From Agroathelia rolfsii (taxonomy: Eukaryota; Basidiomycota; Agaricomycetes; Amylocorticiales; Amylocorticiaceae), in NCBI GenBank assembly GCA_018343915.1, contig JABRWF010000005.1:531001-595000 (forward strand): a stretch of 64,000 nucleotides of DNA, written 5' to 3'. The notes under the pieces are model-generated. The model did not search any database, was not told the DNA's origin, and saw only the letters and a program-made list of their open reading frames with translations. How positions within the stretch are numbered: position 1 is the stretch's first letter; each line of letters opens with the position of its first letter. The translations under genes were made by a program, and so were the position numbers. Of this stretch, positions 12,783 through 24,855 are shown piece after piece.

Positions 12783-13593
12783 ATGGTGCACACCATAGAG
12801 CTTTGGGATGAGAGAATGAGCCGCTGACGAATGCAAGATAACAGGCTGACGATTCCGTTACCGACCCCCAACTCGCCGCCGACCTCAAGAAAAAGAGGAC
12901 ATTCCGTACCTACTCCTACCGCGGCATTGAGCTTGAGAAGCTCCTTGATCTGGAGACAGAGGAGGTGAGAGACGCATTGATCTGCTGTTTTTCTCCCGAA
13001 GACTAATTTTTTGTACAGTTTGTCAAGGTATATGCTCATCATCAAGAATATCGCAATTACAATGATCTCATTTCATCTTACTCGTCTACCTGTAGCTCGT
13101 TCACGCTCGTGCTCGCAGACGGTTTGGTCGTGGCCTGAAGAGCCGCCCCCTCCGTCTCATCAAGAAGCTTCGCAAGGCCAAGAAGGAGGCTCCCCCCAAT
13201 GAAAAGCCTGCCGTTGTCAAGACACATCTGCGTGACATGATCATCGTGCCAGAGATGATTGGCAGTGTCGTTGGCATCTACAACGGCAAGGTAGCTCACA
13301 CTGTCCACTCCAATCTGTAGGATGGATTGCTCAAGATTTGATAGGTCTTCAACTCTGTCGAAATTAAGCCTGAGATGACTGGCCACTATCTGGCTGAATT
13401 CTCATGCTCGTACAAGCCCGTCAAGCACGGTCGTCCGGGTGTAAGTTGTTCCAGCAATAGCATATGTATTCAATATTCATATAAGATATTTTACAGATTG
13501 GTGCTACCCACTCTTCTCGTTTGTATGTATCCTCGACTCTATCCCGTCCTGCAATGGCTAACCTAGACCTGCAACAGCATCCCTCTCAAGTAA
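12783..13593 (+). CDS. RPS15: 40S ribosomal protein uS19 (S15)
   Basis: Small-subunit head protein contacting tRNA near the decoding centre. Seven exons: 12783-12785 (the ATG alone), 12845-12964, 13019-13027, 13096-13290, 13345-13440, 13497-13522 and 13578-13593, totalling 154 residues with correct phase. Motifs read directly: [94 protein letters not shown] and ATHSSRFIPLK at the C-terminus. The 9-nt exon 3 encodes only FVK. The ATG-only first exon is inferred because exon 2 has no in-frame ATG and splicing 12786-12844 yields [12 protein letters not shown]. Divergent to P2. Confidence 0.96.
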
Positions 13594-13848
13594 ATGGAGG
13601 ATTTCCAGGTGTATTTCTTATTTGCATGTCATTTTCTTGTCTTTCATTACGCCTCAAAAATGCTATGCATCATGCCACACGTCATGTCATTGTGTTAATT
13701 CACTGCTGTCTGGAAAGGAAGTCATTGAAGAGTGTATTGTGTCTTGTGTGGCGTGACATTTCTCCACAACGGACATAGAGCGTCCATCATCATGTGTGAC
13801 TAGCCGAAGCAAGGCTGAATTGTCCGAACTCTGTCCCAACTTGAGCGC

Positions 13849-16513
13849 ATGGATAAACTCCAGTCTGAGTCCGTCAACAGCCACAACAGCGAGCCGACCG
13901 CTGCATCGCCAAAGCAGCGATGGGGAAGAGGTATGAACCATTTACCAGTGTTTCTTGTGCGCCGGCTATGAGTTCTGAGCATCCCCCGACACCCGGCTAT
14001 ACATGTAACCAGTGCTCATCGCAGGTGGAACCAATTGGTATGTGAAATCAAGATATTTAAAAAGAAATGCAGAGATGATGCTCGGCGTGCCAGTGGTTCT
14101 GTGTCGATGCGTCATCCTTGCATTTGAAATAAACAACTGCTTTGGCTGATATTGATTTTGTGCAAATAAAAACAGGCCTAGACTAGGAAAGAAGGAGAAG
14201 GCATCCCAAGAAGAGGCGGAAGCGTGCGTTATAGCGATAACACCTCCTGCTATCTTGCTGTGATAAACTGACTCGGACCCTTGTCGGCAAGATAGCCATC
14301 CAGACTTGCTTGAACCGCACCTGCTGCGCTCGCTTTCGAACGTGCAAGCTACGGCAGTATACTCATCATGCGTCGGTTGCTTCTTTGTCGTGCTCGACAG
14401 TGCTGGTGGGGCGTGGGTGTTTGGCAGGACGCCGTTGGGAAAACAGGACCAGGTGATATGGGAGGATGCACCGAAACGGATATCAGCCGAGGAGCTTGGA
14501 GCGCCACGCGGGACGACGTTTGTTGGTGCTGCGTTGGGAAGGAATCATATGGCGCTTGTGGGCAGCGGTGGAGAGGTCTGGACGGCTGGTGTGAACACTG
14601 TGGGCCAGGTGCGTAGTAAAGTATCAGTTTTGTGTTCAAATCCCGGCTTAAGGTATGCATATATAGTGTGGACACCCGGCTTGTCCAGAAATCCCCTCGT
14701 TGAAGCGCATACAGGGACCTGTGCATGCCGGGACGCCCGAGAAAGTCATAAAGGCAACAGCGGGCGTCACATTTACATTGCTATTGACGGAGTCGGGCCG
14801 AGGCATGTCTTTTTCTTATCATCAAATAATTCTTTATTGACGATGCTATACAGTTTTCTCGTTTGGAAGTGGGCAATATGGACAATTGGGTGAGTTGTGA
14901 CTGGACACTGTTCTGCACCACTGATCGACTGACCCGCAGGCAGGCAACGGTCGTACTGGCGAGACAATTATCGCGGCCAACAAAGTCGGTTTTGACGTAG
15001 TCACTGAGCCTAGTACGTATCACCCCTCTATCTTTGATTCTACTGCTCATGGTGTTGCTGATAGTCCTCGTACGTGGGTTGGACGGAAAGAAAATGATCG
15101 ATATCGCCTCTGGACAGCAGCATAGCATCGCCATAGACACTGAGAAGTCAGTTTCCTGATCGCAGAATGAGTTATGATAGGATGGCTGACATACTGTCAT
15201 CCAGCAACATTTTCGTCTGGGGATACAATGGATACTGTCGTCTCGGGTTAGGAAATCAGGTCGATGTCCTGGTTCCCAAGATTGTAGAACAGGTTAGCCC
15301 CCTTTTCTTGCCTTTTTGTTAGCCCCATGCAGAATTGCTGACGTGATAAAGTTTGTGACTACGACAGATGCACTGAAGCCTACGCATATAGCAGCTGGAC
15401 CCGCCAACTCCGTCGTCGTTGATAAGCAAGGCATGTATTGGATGGCTGGTCGTGTATGTGCATAGTCATTTATTGGTGTCTTTGAATCCTACTAACGGGA
15501 ACCTATCAGTGGAAAACTAGTGGTGAAGGTGCATACCATTTATTAACCTTATATCCTTATCATTACTAAAGCCGTTTCATCAATAGGATCATCTGGATCG
15601 CCATACTCTACTTTCCGCTACATGCAAGACATCACGTATGTCGTTATAGCTCCCGTAGACATATTGTCTTAAATTTACACCTCTCCCTAGGGCCTGCAAA
15701 GTCACTGCCGCAGCTTGCGGTGGGGTCACGCACTGGGCACTGTCTTCTGAAGATAGAAAACCTATGACCATTGCATGGGGCCAGAACGCCACCAACGGCG
15801 AACTTGGCCTCGGTCCGGATCAACCCAAAAGCACGACGAAACCCGTTAGGCAGGAACGGCTTGACGGATTGGATGTTTTTGCGTAAGTGGATTTTCACTT
15901 CCCTTAAGTTTTTTCCACTCAACTGAGGGCCGTTTGAGCAGTTTTGCGCCAGGTCAAAACACCACTTTGATCCTTGTGTCACCAGCGGGCAGTGATGAAG
16001 AGGTCTTCTCAGACTTGCCCCGACATCCGGCTGATGTGGACTCACCCGAGTCTTGTGTGAAGTGCGGGAAAGAGGATGAGAAACTTGGTGATCCTCTTGC
16101 ATGTGACAAGGTGCGTTGAATCCCTGAGGTCGCATAAAAGCAAAAACAAATATTTATTATCCATTATGGCAGTGCGATGCACCTTACCACCTCGGCTGCC
16201 TGAACCCTCCACTGAGCGATGTTCCCAAAGGTGAATGGTTTTGTCCAGAATGTGGGCCTGATGGTAGCGCGGCGTATATTGCTCTTCATGGTAAGAAGGG
16301 CAAGTCTGCAACATCCGGAAAGTCCAAAAAGGATGCGGAGGAGGCGGAGGAAGAAGACACGGATGAGGGGAGCCAAGATGGCAACATGAAGAAGAGAAAA
16401 GTATCTAACGCTGGCGAGGATAAGGCAGCTGGTATGTCGACCTTGATAACTGTCTTTAAATTAGAAACTAACGATATTTCATTTTCGCAGGTCTGAAGCG
16501 TAAAAAGCGGTAA
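13849..16513 (+). CDS. RCC2-like beta-propeller protein fused to a C-terminal PHD finger
   Basis: Multi-exon gene. The start is chosen at [12 protein letters not shown], since splicing to 14030s yields [19 protein letters not shown], which resembles the start of the animal RCC2/TD-60 propeller (GATNWDLIGRK). RCC1-type blades follow: [43 protein letters not shown] and [20 protein letters not shown], then the RCC2-like [19 protein letters not shown]. The C-terminus adds a complete C4HC3 PHD finger, CVKCGK through [17 protein letters not shown] to WFCPEC, interrupted by an intron after CDK. A basic and acidic tail ends LKRKKR, a likely nuclear signal. RCC2 in animals binds Rac1 and centromeric chromatin; a PHD finger would bind histone H3 tails. 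A role at chromatin is inference. Confidence 0.87.
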
Positions 16514-17844
16514 ACAGTAGATTTTTCTAGGGTTTTCATCAGACGCTCTTGTTTAATAGGTCCTTAATAATTGTTAACGCATAGTAGGCCTTGCAAGCCT
16601 AGTTCATACAAATGACGCTGTTAAATGGTGCGTGTGCGTATATATGAAACCAACGCTGCGATGTGCCCAGGTATCAACGCCACATAATATACGAGCATAG
16701 TGTAAGATAACAAACAGCGTCTTGTTTTAAGAGGTCTTTGTTTGTGAAGTGACGAAATTCTTGCGTGTACGTGTATGTACCAATTCAGTCAAAATCAACA
16801 ATTTCAAGTACGCCCCTTATAGCAGACTCTAATGCTGGACATTCAGATTGTATTTATTGTCTAGCACCTCATTAAACATGCACAGAGTGAAGCCGAAGCT
16901 TCTGAACTTGACCAAAGCGTATGACTTTAGACAGAGTTGACTGTAGCATATTCCGAGTCGGGATAACTGGTTTTTCAGGAACGAGTGGTAGTATTCCCAC
17001 ACCACACATGATTCATCCAAGACGCTCTATATGGCATATGTCGGAAAGAAGGAATGCTTTAAGGACACACGCATGACACTACTACCACTTAGTGGTAACA
17101 CGAGATGTCGACTCGTATACCTAGCAGTATACACAACGTATTTCTGAGTGCAACCTGGGCATTATACATCATTATACAGGTCTTGCCTCTGGTCAGTTGA
17201 TTAGACAGAAGCTGCGTTTATCGGAGCCGGATGAAATTAATCAGTACAAGGCGAAAACAACTGGACTCAGCATGATTGTCACATTTAGAAAGATTGATCA
17301 GAGATACAAATGTAATTCTTAGTATAGGTATACTACAATAAAAAATACATAAGGCAGCACAAACTGTTGGCTTAAGACAATGGCCGCGAGTTAATCAAAA
17401 TGAACCTTCAAGGGCATGAAACTTTCATCTGAGGAATGCGAAGTTAGTTAAGAGCCACTAATGAGTGAATCAGAGAGAATGGTAGAAAAAGAGTCAGTCA
17501 AAGCGGACTACGCCTGCCAAAGCAGACGCGCCCGAAGGTAGCTGAGATAAGTTTCTGCAGTGCACAGATTGTGCGTAAAGCCAAATGCCTCAAACATCAT
17601 ACAAAGAAAGGGGGGATGTGTGATCATGAAGAGAGCTCGAGACTCACAAGTCACAGATATTGTCGATGACAGTCGTGGTGCAGGTATGAGAAAAATCGAG
17701 AGCAGTCGCAGAAAAAAAAACAACTGCCGCGGAAGCAAGTATTTATCCTTCCAGTTGGATCTCCGCTCCAATTCCCGTTGCTTGCTTTCTGTTCTTCTAT
17801 TCATCTGAACATCAGTCAGTCATACAGTGACCTTGCTTGGAATC
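16514..17844. other. Intergenic between RCC2-PHD and TAF10 genes
   Basis: 1.3 kb, AT-rich, holding the 3' UTR of one gene and the promoter of the next. Short open frames have no recognisable content. No repeat or RNA gene seen. Confidence 0.5.
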
Positions 17845-18503
17845 ATGTCAGGCGTTCCAACTGGTTCTCAGCAAAACTATGCCTATCCTTTGACTTCCGA
17901 TACTCGCCCGCAGGCAAGTGCGGAAATGATTGCGAGCACCTCGCAACAGCAGCCCACGCGCCAAGCAGCCGAAGATGCTCGTAAAGACAGAACTCTGGCA
18001 GAGTTCCTTCTAACGTTGGACGATTACCAACCACTTGTATGTCGAGGAAGGGACATGCGAGAGATATACTTGTCATGAAACAATTATTTGGTTTAGATTC
18101 CGGATGAAGTCACGGATTATTACCTGCAGCGTGTAGGATTTGAGTGCGAAGACGTCCGTCTGTGCGTTACAATATTTACCGCACTGGTGTCTGTCTAGGG
18201 CTAAACATAAAGAAACAGGAAACGGTTGCTATCGCTAGCCGCTCAGAAGTTTGTATCGGATATTGCTGCTGATGCTTATCAACACGCTCGCATTCGGACG
18301 AACGCATCCGGTGGTCGACCGCGAACCACGCAACCGATGGCCACCGGTTCTGCGAAGGTATGTGATGTCAGTCCTGCTCAGTTGCTATGCATCACTGAAA
18401 ATTGCCTCAGGATAAAACGCGAACAACATTGACCATGGATGACTTGAGTGCAGCTCTTGGGGAGTACGGCATCAACGCCCGCAAGCCCGACTATTACCTC
18501 TAG
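17845..18503 (+). CDS. taf10: TAF10, histone-fold subunit of TFIID and SAGA
   Basis: Histone-fold protein shared by the general factor TFIID and the SAGA coactivator; it pairs with TAF3, TAF8 or Spt7. Exons 17845-18036, 18097-18161, 18219-18357 and 18411-18503 give 162 residues. A Gln/Thr-rich leader precedes the conserved domain: TLAEFLLTLDDYQPLIPDEV, TDYYLQRVGFECEDVRLKRL, LSLAAQKFVSDIAADAYQHA, and after a loop the final helix TLTMDDLSAALGEYGI and the ending ARKPDYYL. MSGVPTG at 17845 is preferred; an in-frame ATG at 17827 would add six residues. Confidence 0.96.
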
Positions 18504-19673
18504 AAACCTGGATTAATCCCACACCTTTTCTATTCATGTCATTTCGCGTGTACTTTTAGGACGATGTATTTATATGTGTTAGGCCCCTTCAATATTGAAC
18601 GATTTGATGAAATTTAGGGCTGCATTATGGACATGTCAATCCCGGTACTTGTACTCGCAGACTACTAGGCGCTATCATCTAAATGGACATGTCGCCGATC
18701 GCATCATATCTTGGGCTGAATTTATATCGACAGACGGTTCCACTTCCCACAGTTCACAAATCAAATCAGGGTTGGTAAATTTGAAGACGCTTTCTTTGAC
18801 CAGTTTTTTCATCCGAGGATCACAGTGAATAGAAGGATGACCACTTGCGCATACGAGTCTACTCTGAGGCTCTTATAATGTGATTCTGTAGTACTCAGGT
18901 TTTTTGCTGCCACTACTATACCACCACAGTTTTCCTGATGATGAGATAATTCTTATATCAAGCGCCTGCTTTTGCAGGGTGCCAGGCGCACATGACTGCA
19001 TGACGCGGTCCTATTTTTGTCCACTTGTTGTCTCGAGGTGAAAGGAGAGGTGTTATAAGCACGATCAGTTGCTGGTGTGAAGCTGTTGTGGAGCATCAAG
19101 GGGTTTAGATGATTGTTGAAGCTTGAAAGCTCGATGTCGAATGATGGTCTGCTAGTGGAAATGGTACTTATTTATTGGTGATATATATTCATTCGTTTCT
19201 GCTTCCACTGATGTTGATCTTTCTCAATGTATCTTTATTATATGAAGCGATTATCGACTACTAAACCCCATGCTCATTGATACCGGCGGCTCATGGGAAG
19301 CATCCGTAGTTCATTAATTGGCAGACCATAGTTGGAATGAATCCACTCCGGAATGCGAGAGCGTTGAGTTCGCTACTAGTAACCTAGCTGATACTCAGCG
19401 ATGTCAGATATTTAAATTTGTACTGAGCATACTATGTACATGCATGGGATCGTGATGATCATAAATAAAGTTACTCGTTGACAGCATCATCGTGATATTG
19501 ATCATCTTAATAAAGCTACGCATTCACCAACCAGAGCATTGTGCATGCTACTGGCGGCACTCTATTACCCACACCTATACAATAGTACTGTATCATATTG
19601 TCCCATGGTATATCCCGAAATATGAAAAAAGAAAAGGAAGAGCTTCCTCCGAGCCGTCCACACGTAAGCTCAG
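18504..19673. other. Intergenic, convergent 3' region
   Basis: About 1.2 kb between the TAF10 stop and the monooxygenase stop. A 77-codon open frame at 18595-18828 has no homology I recognise. Nothing else seen. Confidence 0.5.
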
Positions 19674-21880
19674 CTAACTTACAGTCACCTCCACCAACGC
19701 GCCCCTCAGTAATATTGGCGCCGACTCCCCCGGCGCAGACGCCTCACCCACGACGGTCATGACCGAATCCGACCTCTCCCTTCTCAGCGGCTCATCAGGG
19801 TCGATCAGCCGCCCCCACTGCGTCCACCAGTCCTCGGCGGCGTCGATGGCCGAGTAGCTGAGCGCACCGCCCCAGTTCTCCCATTGCGCCTTGAGTAGCA
19901 CCTCGTCGACGTCGAACCATGACTCGACGCCGAGCGAGACGCGCATCGCCGCGTCGCGCTGCTCGCGCCCCTTGCCTGGTGACGCGCGCAGTGTGTCCGC
20001 TGTGCGCTTGTCTGCGGCGGCGCATGCGACGCGGTGTGGTTGGCGGATGTCTTGGTAGCCCGAGAGGAGGCGGGGCAGGTCTGCAAAGCTGCTTATGTGT
20101 GAGAGAAGAGAGCCGAGTACCACGGCGTCTTCTACTGCTTGTGGGGTTGATTGCATCACACCGGGCTGGAAAGTGTCACGGGGAGAGCGTGAGATCACAT
20201 AGTACATGAGATCAAAGAAGGTTTGTTGGAATGATGGATATAGAGAACAACAGCGGGGACGTACGATGATGGGATGGGCAGCATCACCAATGAGAACAAT
20301 GCGGCCGGTGTCGTCGGTCCATTCTGTGAGCGGCTCTGGTTGGACCATGTGTCTTCTTCGCCTGAATGATCGGGCGAGTTGGAACAACTTTACGAGTCTG
20401 CTTGGATTTTTGAGATGTTTAGGATATATGACTCGTTGAGCTCAAAAAGGTGATTCTGTCCTCTACACACCTAGGCTCCATAGTGCCAAGATGAAGGTCG
20501 GCCGGCGTGCATTCCATCCATTCGCTTTTCGATTTTCCGTCCCATGGCGTTGCATCCGCATCGGGCCATAAGAATTGTAGTGCGAATTCTGTTTCATTTT
20601 TCTGAAAATGTTACTGTTCAGATAAAGTTTCTTTGATTTTTAATCATCAAGATGATGGGATAGACGTACAATCATGAGGCCTGCCAAGTTTCGATAGCTG
20701 CCATCAGTTCGGGCGCCGTGGGATCTTTCTTTGGAGCATTTGGTTTAGTAGACTCACCCCACAGAACGCGGTCTGTTTCCATCCAAACAGTCCACTATAA
20801 GTTTATTTGAGCATCCACGTGTTACAGGACGTTGAGTAAGTAATGCTCACCACTTTATTCTCAGCAAGGTCCTTCAAGATAGGATCATCTCTGAGCTCAG
20901 ACGCCGGAATTGTTGTGCTAATAGATCAAATTGAGATGATTACACGTTTACCTTTGATCATGTGCATGAATTTTGATCACTTACTGATACCAACTTGAAC
21001 CACATGGAATGACGCTGTCTTCCTCCAGTTGCTCCGCGATAATGTTATGTGTCACACTCCTCAAGCCCCCGGCGCCAATGACAAGATTGGCTTGTAGTTC
21101 TTGTCCATCGGCGAGGATCACGCGTGGGCTTGAGTCTGGTACAGATACGATCGACTCGACCGCGTTATCGTAGTGTACCTCGGCTCCAGAGGCCAGTGCG
21201 AGATCGTAGATTAAACGAAGCACGTCATCGTACTGTTGAAATGGTCGATTTAGCTCGTGTATAAGAAATCAGGAAGAAGAGAACTAAATGGAACGTACAT
21301 GTGCAATGACAAATTTGCCTCCAGACATGCTAATAAGTTCGTCTGGCCAGTGAAGATACCCCATTGTTTCTCCCGTTTGCACTGAAACAACCCGAATGAG
21401 TGAGAGTGTGAGAAAAAAGAAAAAAGAAAAAAAAGGTTAGTTCGAAATGTATTTTCAGCCTTGACAACACATACTTTGTGTAAAGCTTGTGGTCTTCGAT
21501 GGGGTCGATATGGCAGTCAGCTGCTCTTCCAGTCCCCAATTGACGAGGATTTTGCTCATGTTTGGAGGAACTCGCAATGCTGCACCTGGCTACAGAAAAA
21601 GAAAAAGAAAAAGAAAAAACAGCTTATGAGATTACACGCCATTAGCGGATAACACGGTTTTATTGCATACGTTGTGTGTGAGACTAGGCTGTTTCTCCAG
21701 CACTCGTACACGGTGACCAGAGCGGCTGAGTGTATATGCGGCCGATAGGCCCGCAAAGCCTAGGAGGAGAAAGTGGATTCTAGGGATATGCATTCAATAC
21801 ACATGCGGAGCAAGGATCGAATACTCACCAGCACCTATTATGATCACGTCCAGAGAGAGAGGGGCTATGGGATGATGCAT
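19674..21880 (-). CDS. FAD-dependent monooxygenase (class A, salicylate-hydroxylase-like)
   Basis: Predicted flavoprotein hydroxylase of small aromatic or secondary-metabolite substrates. Many short introns. The start MHHPIAPLSLDV at 21880 leads across an intron into the FAD-binding GxGxxG (IIIGAGFAGLSAAYTLSRSG). Mid-protein LIYDLALASGAEVHYD is typical of this family. The position of the conserved DG motif reads NLVIGAGGLRS: Gly replaces the Asp that normally binds FAD and NADPH. The GD motif is intact (GRIVLIGDAAHP), followed by VMQSTPQAVEDAVVLGSLL. The last exon continues to VEVTVS and stops at 19674; a GTAAGT at the stop could be a further donor, so the C-terminus is uncertain. It sits between two SAGA genes with no pathway partner visible. 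Confidence 0.85.
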
Positions 21881-23174
21881 GGATGCTTGAGTCGTACTAG
21901 TACTACGTTGGTGTGATTGGAATCAAGGCCAAGAGCAGCGACAGCGGTGACTCAAAGAGGAAGCAGAGGAAAGGGGGAATATTGATAGCAAGCACAAGTA
22001 GGACGATGAAGTCCCTGAATTAGCTCTTATACCGCGGACGACGAGGCGTAATTCGGACCGAAGACGTTGATGATCGCAGGAGGAGGACCTAAAGGGTTAT
22101 TCGACCGGACTATCGGCGGACGGCGGGGTAGTGGACAGAGTGATCTCGTGCTGCAACATTGCTGCCATCCCGAGTTCTCGTCTTCATCATGTTCATGTTC
22201 ATGATCATAAACGGGATGTCCATCCATCCCAGCGTCTGCTTTTCAGACATGGTGGTGACGTCATAACCCCAAGGGCTGTGCAGTACTTGATGTTAATGAA
22301 GTGGTGTCAATCTATTATGCCAGTGCCTTGACAGACAACGAAGTCACTGTGAGGTGCTAGTAAGTTAGCATGATGATGCAAGAGGGGGTGGGAAGGGAAT
22401 ACAAGGCAGACAATTACCGAAACATCTTGCTCTACTAAACGGTAGCGATGTCTTAATTTTGTTCTGCGTCGAAACGGCATCGAGGATTCTAGCCTACTTC
22501 AGGCTTGTTCCAGGGCTTTGGCGACCTATAGGATATCATCACAAGCCGCAGCGGACCCTGGCTTGGATGTATGGATAGAGGGGGGGGGGTCGTGGTGCAC
22601 TACGCATCATGGGCGCGGTCATGATCAAGTGACAGTGACGATGCGACATGTTTTGAGATCTTTGTGAACATGTCGACGAATTTATCTCACTTGGGGATCT
22701 GTGCACTGGGAAAGTCTTTCGGTGCCTCTAGTATTTAAGTTCCACCTCTACTTGAATGGGAGGGAGGGGGCCCGTAAATTGGCTGCTAATTGTATACAAT
22801 ATATAATGACTAGTTTCAGTGCTAGTTGGTAGACTCGGCGAATCACACGATCTGGCGATGATAATGCCTGGACTGTAGATCATTCCATTTACTGGGAAAG
22901 TGGGGCAGCAGTAATATTACTATTACTTGGTAGTAGATACTACTCTCTGCGGCCCAACACTGATTGTACAGTCAGCATTTAATGTGATTGGTCCAAATGG
23001 TGCTTTTGCTTCCGGTGGCTGGCCAACTACGTCGTTGACTGTCCAAGTCTGTCTTACTAGCACTAGGCGCCTACGAAGCTCTGCTGCTGATTCCAACGAC
23101 CATCTACCACTGGGTACTGCACGTACCTATAAATCAACCAGCATTGATAGATACAATCTCCAGGGCATTGCACC
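21881..23174. other. Intergenic, divergent promoters of monooxygenase and Sgf73 genes
   Basis: 1.3 kb holding two divergent promoters. Contains a ten-base G run at 22580-22589. No coding or repeated structure recognised. Confidence 0.5.
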
Positions 23175-24522
23175 ATGGCCGGTCTGAGCCTCAAGCCCCT
23201 GTCCAGTACCCTCTTGCCATTCTCCTGGACGATTCCATCACCTACCGAGTCCCCCAGTGCCACCAGATCCTCCACGGCGGGCAAAGATGATCAACTACAG
23301 TTGCCGACGACTCATCTCTCCTCACTAGATATGAAGGTGTTTGGTGTACACCCTATGGAGCCTGAAGTGGGCATCATCATCTGCAACGATTGTTACAAGC
23401 CGGTCATACAGAGCTCATTCGCTGAACATGCTGGTACACTCGAGCCCACTTTGCACTTATAAATCCGAGTGTAGAGTTCTGACTGATCTTTATATAGGCA
23501 ATTGCGACAAGATACGCAAGGGTCACGCAAAGAAAGGTGGCAAAGATGCGACAGGTAAGGTCAATATCTTGCTGTGTATGTACATGGCTCGCCGACTAAA
23601 ACATCTCATATTTCTCTGCAATACAGACATCCATGGCAAACGCAAGGCCGACCACGCCGATATTGGCGGTGGGGCCGATGACCCTACGCAGCCGGGCAAA
23701 AAGCGCGCCAAATACGCGCCGAGCGTGAACGGCAAAGGGCGCTTCAAGGGCCCCGTCGACTACGACAAGCACTGCGGCGTGATCAACGATAAAGGTCTGC
23801 CCTGCACGCGCTCGCTGACGTGCAAGTCGCACTCGATGGGCGCCAAGCGCGCCATCGTCGGCCGCTCGCGCCCGTTCGACGAGCTCCTCCTCGACTGGAA
23901 TCGAGCCAACAACCCGAACTTTATCGAGCCCGTCAAGCGCGAGACCAAGGCCGAGCGCAAGGAGAAAGCCGAGCGTGAAAAGGCTGAGAAGCTCAGGCTT
24001 GCGCGCGAGGCGGCTGCTGCGGCGGGGATCGATCTGGATGCTGAGAAGAAGGCGAAGAAGAAGAAGGCCAAGGCGGCGACGGCGGGGGCCGCCGGTGGCG
24101 CTGCTGGCGCTGGTGCCGATGGTTCTGGTGCCGGCGGTAGTGCTAGTGGAGGCGCTGGTGGTAGTGGCACAGTGACACTTGGACCGGACGGACAGCCTAT
24201 TAGCGACGTCAAGAAGAAGAAAAAGATTACGGCGAAGAAGACAGCTACGGCGGCTGACAAGACAGGCGCAGATGCGGAGGAGAATTTGAATGATATAGAC
24301 TCGGACGTCGAGGTAGAGACGCTCGCCAAGACGGTGGCCACGGCGCGCGAGCGCGGGACTGTCGCTATGCCTTTGGCAGTTCCGTGCGACACCAGCTCGT
24401 GGTTTGTTGCACGCAGGGAGCGGCTACGCAACTGCCGGGATCTGCTCGCAACAGCACTAGGTGTTCCTGCTTCGATGGGCTGGAATACGAAGCCCAGTGT
24501 CATCGGAGGCATGAAGATCTAG
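23175..24522 (+). CDS. sgf73: SAGA-associated factor 73 (SCA7-domain, ataxin-7 family)
   Basis: Anchors the deubiquitinase module to SAGA. Exons 23175-23433, 23498-23554 and 23627-24522 give 403 residues. An N-terminal zinc-binding element ICNDCYKPVIQSSFAEHAGN joins Cys across the first intron (C..C..H..C). The SCA7 domain follows: FKGPVDYDKHCGVINDKGL, PCTRSLTCKSHSMGAKRAIV and GRSRPFDELLLDWNRANNP, with the CxxxxxxC-H zinc ligands visible. A Lys/Ala coiled stretch and a Gly/Ala-rich low-complexity region lie downstream. The family assignment is firm. TAF10, another SAGA subunit, lies 4.7 kb upstream on the same strand. Confidence 0.94.
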
Positions 24523-24855
24523 ATGGCCGTCTATATTATTTAGGAGATGGGGACACGTTTTGGGGATAACTTATTGCTTTTTTTTTTTTTTTTTTTGATA
24601 TTTCACGCACATATGCCATGTATACCTATTTTTCTTATTTGTTCATACCCCCTTTGTACTATATAGCTCTGATCGTTACATACAATAAATGATGATGGTA
24701 CACAATGAAATAGTATCCTCTAATGTGAAGAACTGTGATAAATATCGAGAACGTCCGCTGATAAGAACTATATATGTAAGATATGCGTAGATTGATGATA
24801 GTACATATGAGCCTCCCCTCCCCTAGAAGTTGGATTCATCGTTAACTGTTGGCTG
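24523..24855. other. Convergent 3' intergenic region with poly(T) tract
   Basis: Separates the Sgf73 stop from the BTB gene stop. Contains 19 consecutive T at 24578-24596. Nothing else seen. Confidence 0.6.

Noticed and set aside
14631..14650. GTTCAAATCCC resembling a tRNA T-arm
   Set aside because: It lies in an intron of the RCC2-PHD gene, and no acceptor stem, D-arm or anticodon arm can be folded around it.
19674..24522. Secondary-metabolite cluster around the flavin monooxygenase
   Set aside because: No terpene synthase, PKS, NRPS, P450 or transporter nearby; neighbours are SAGA subunits.
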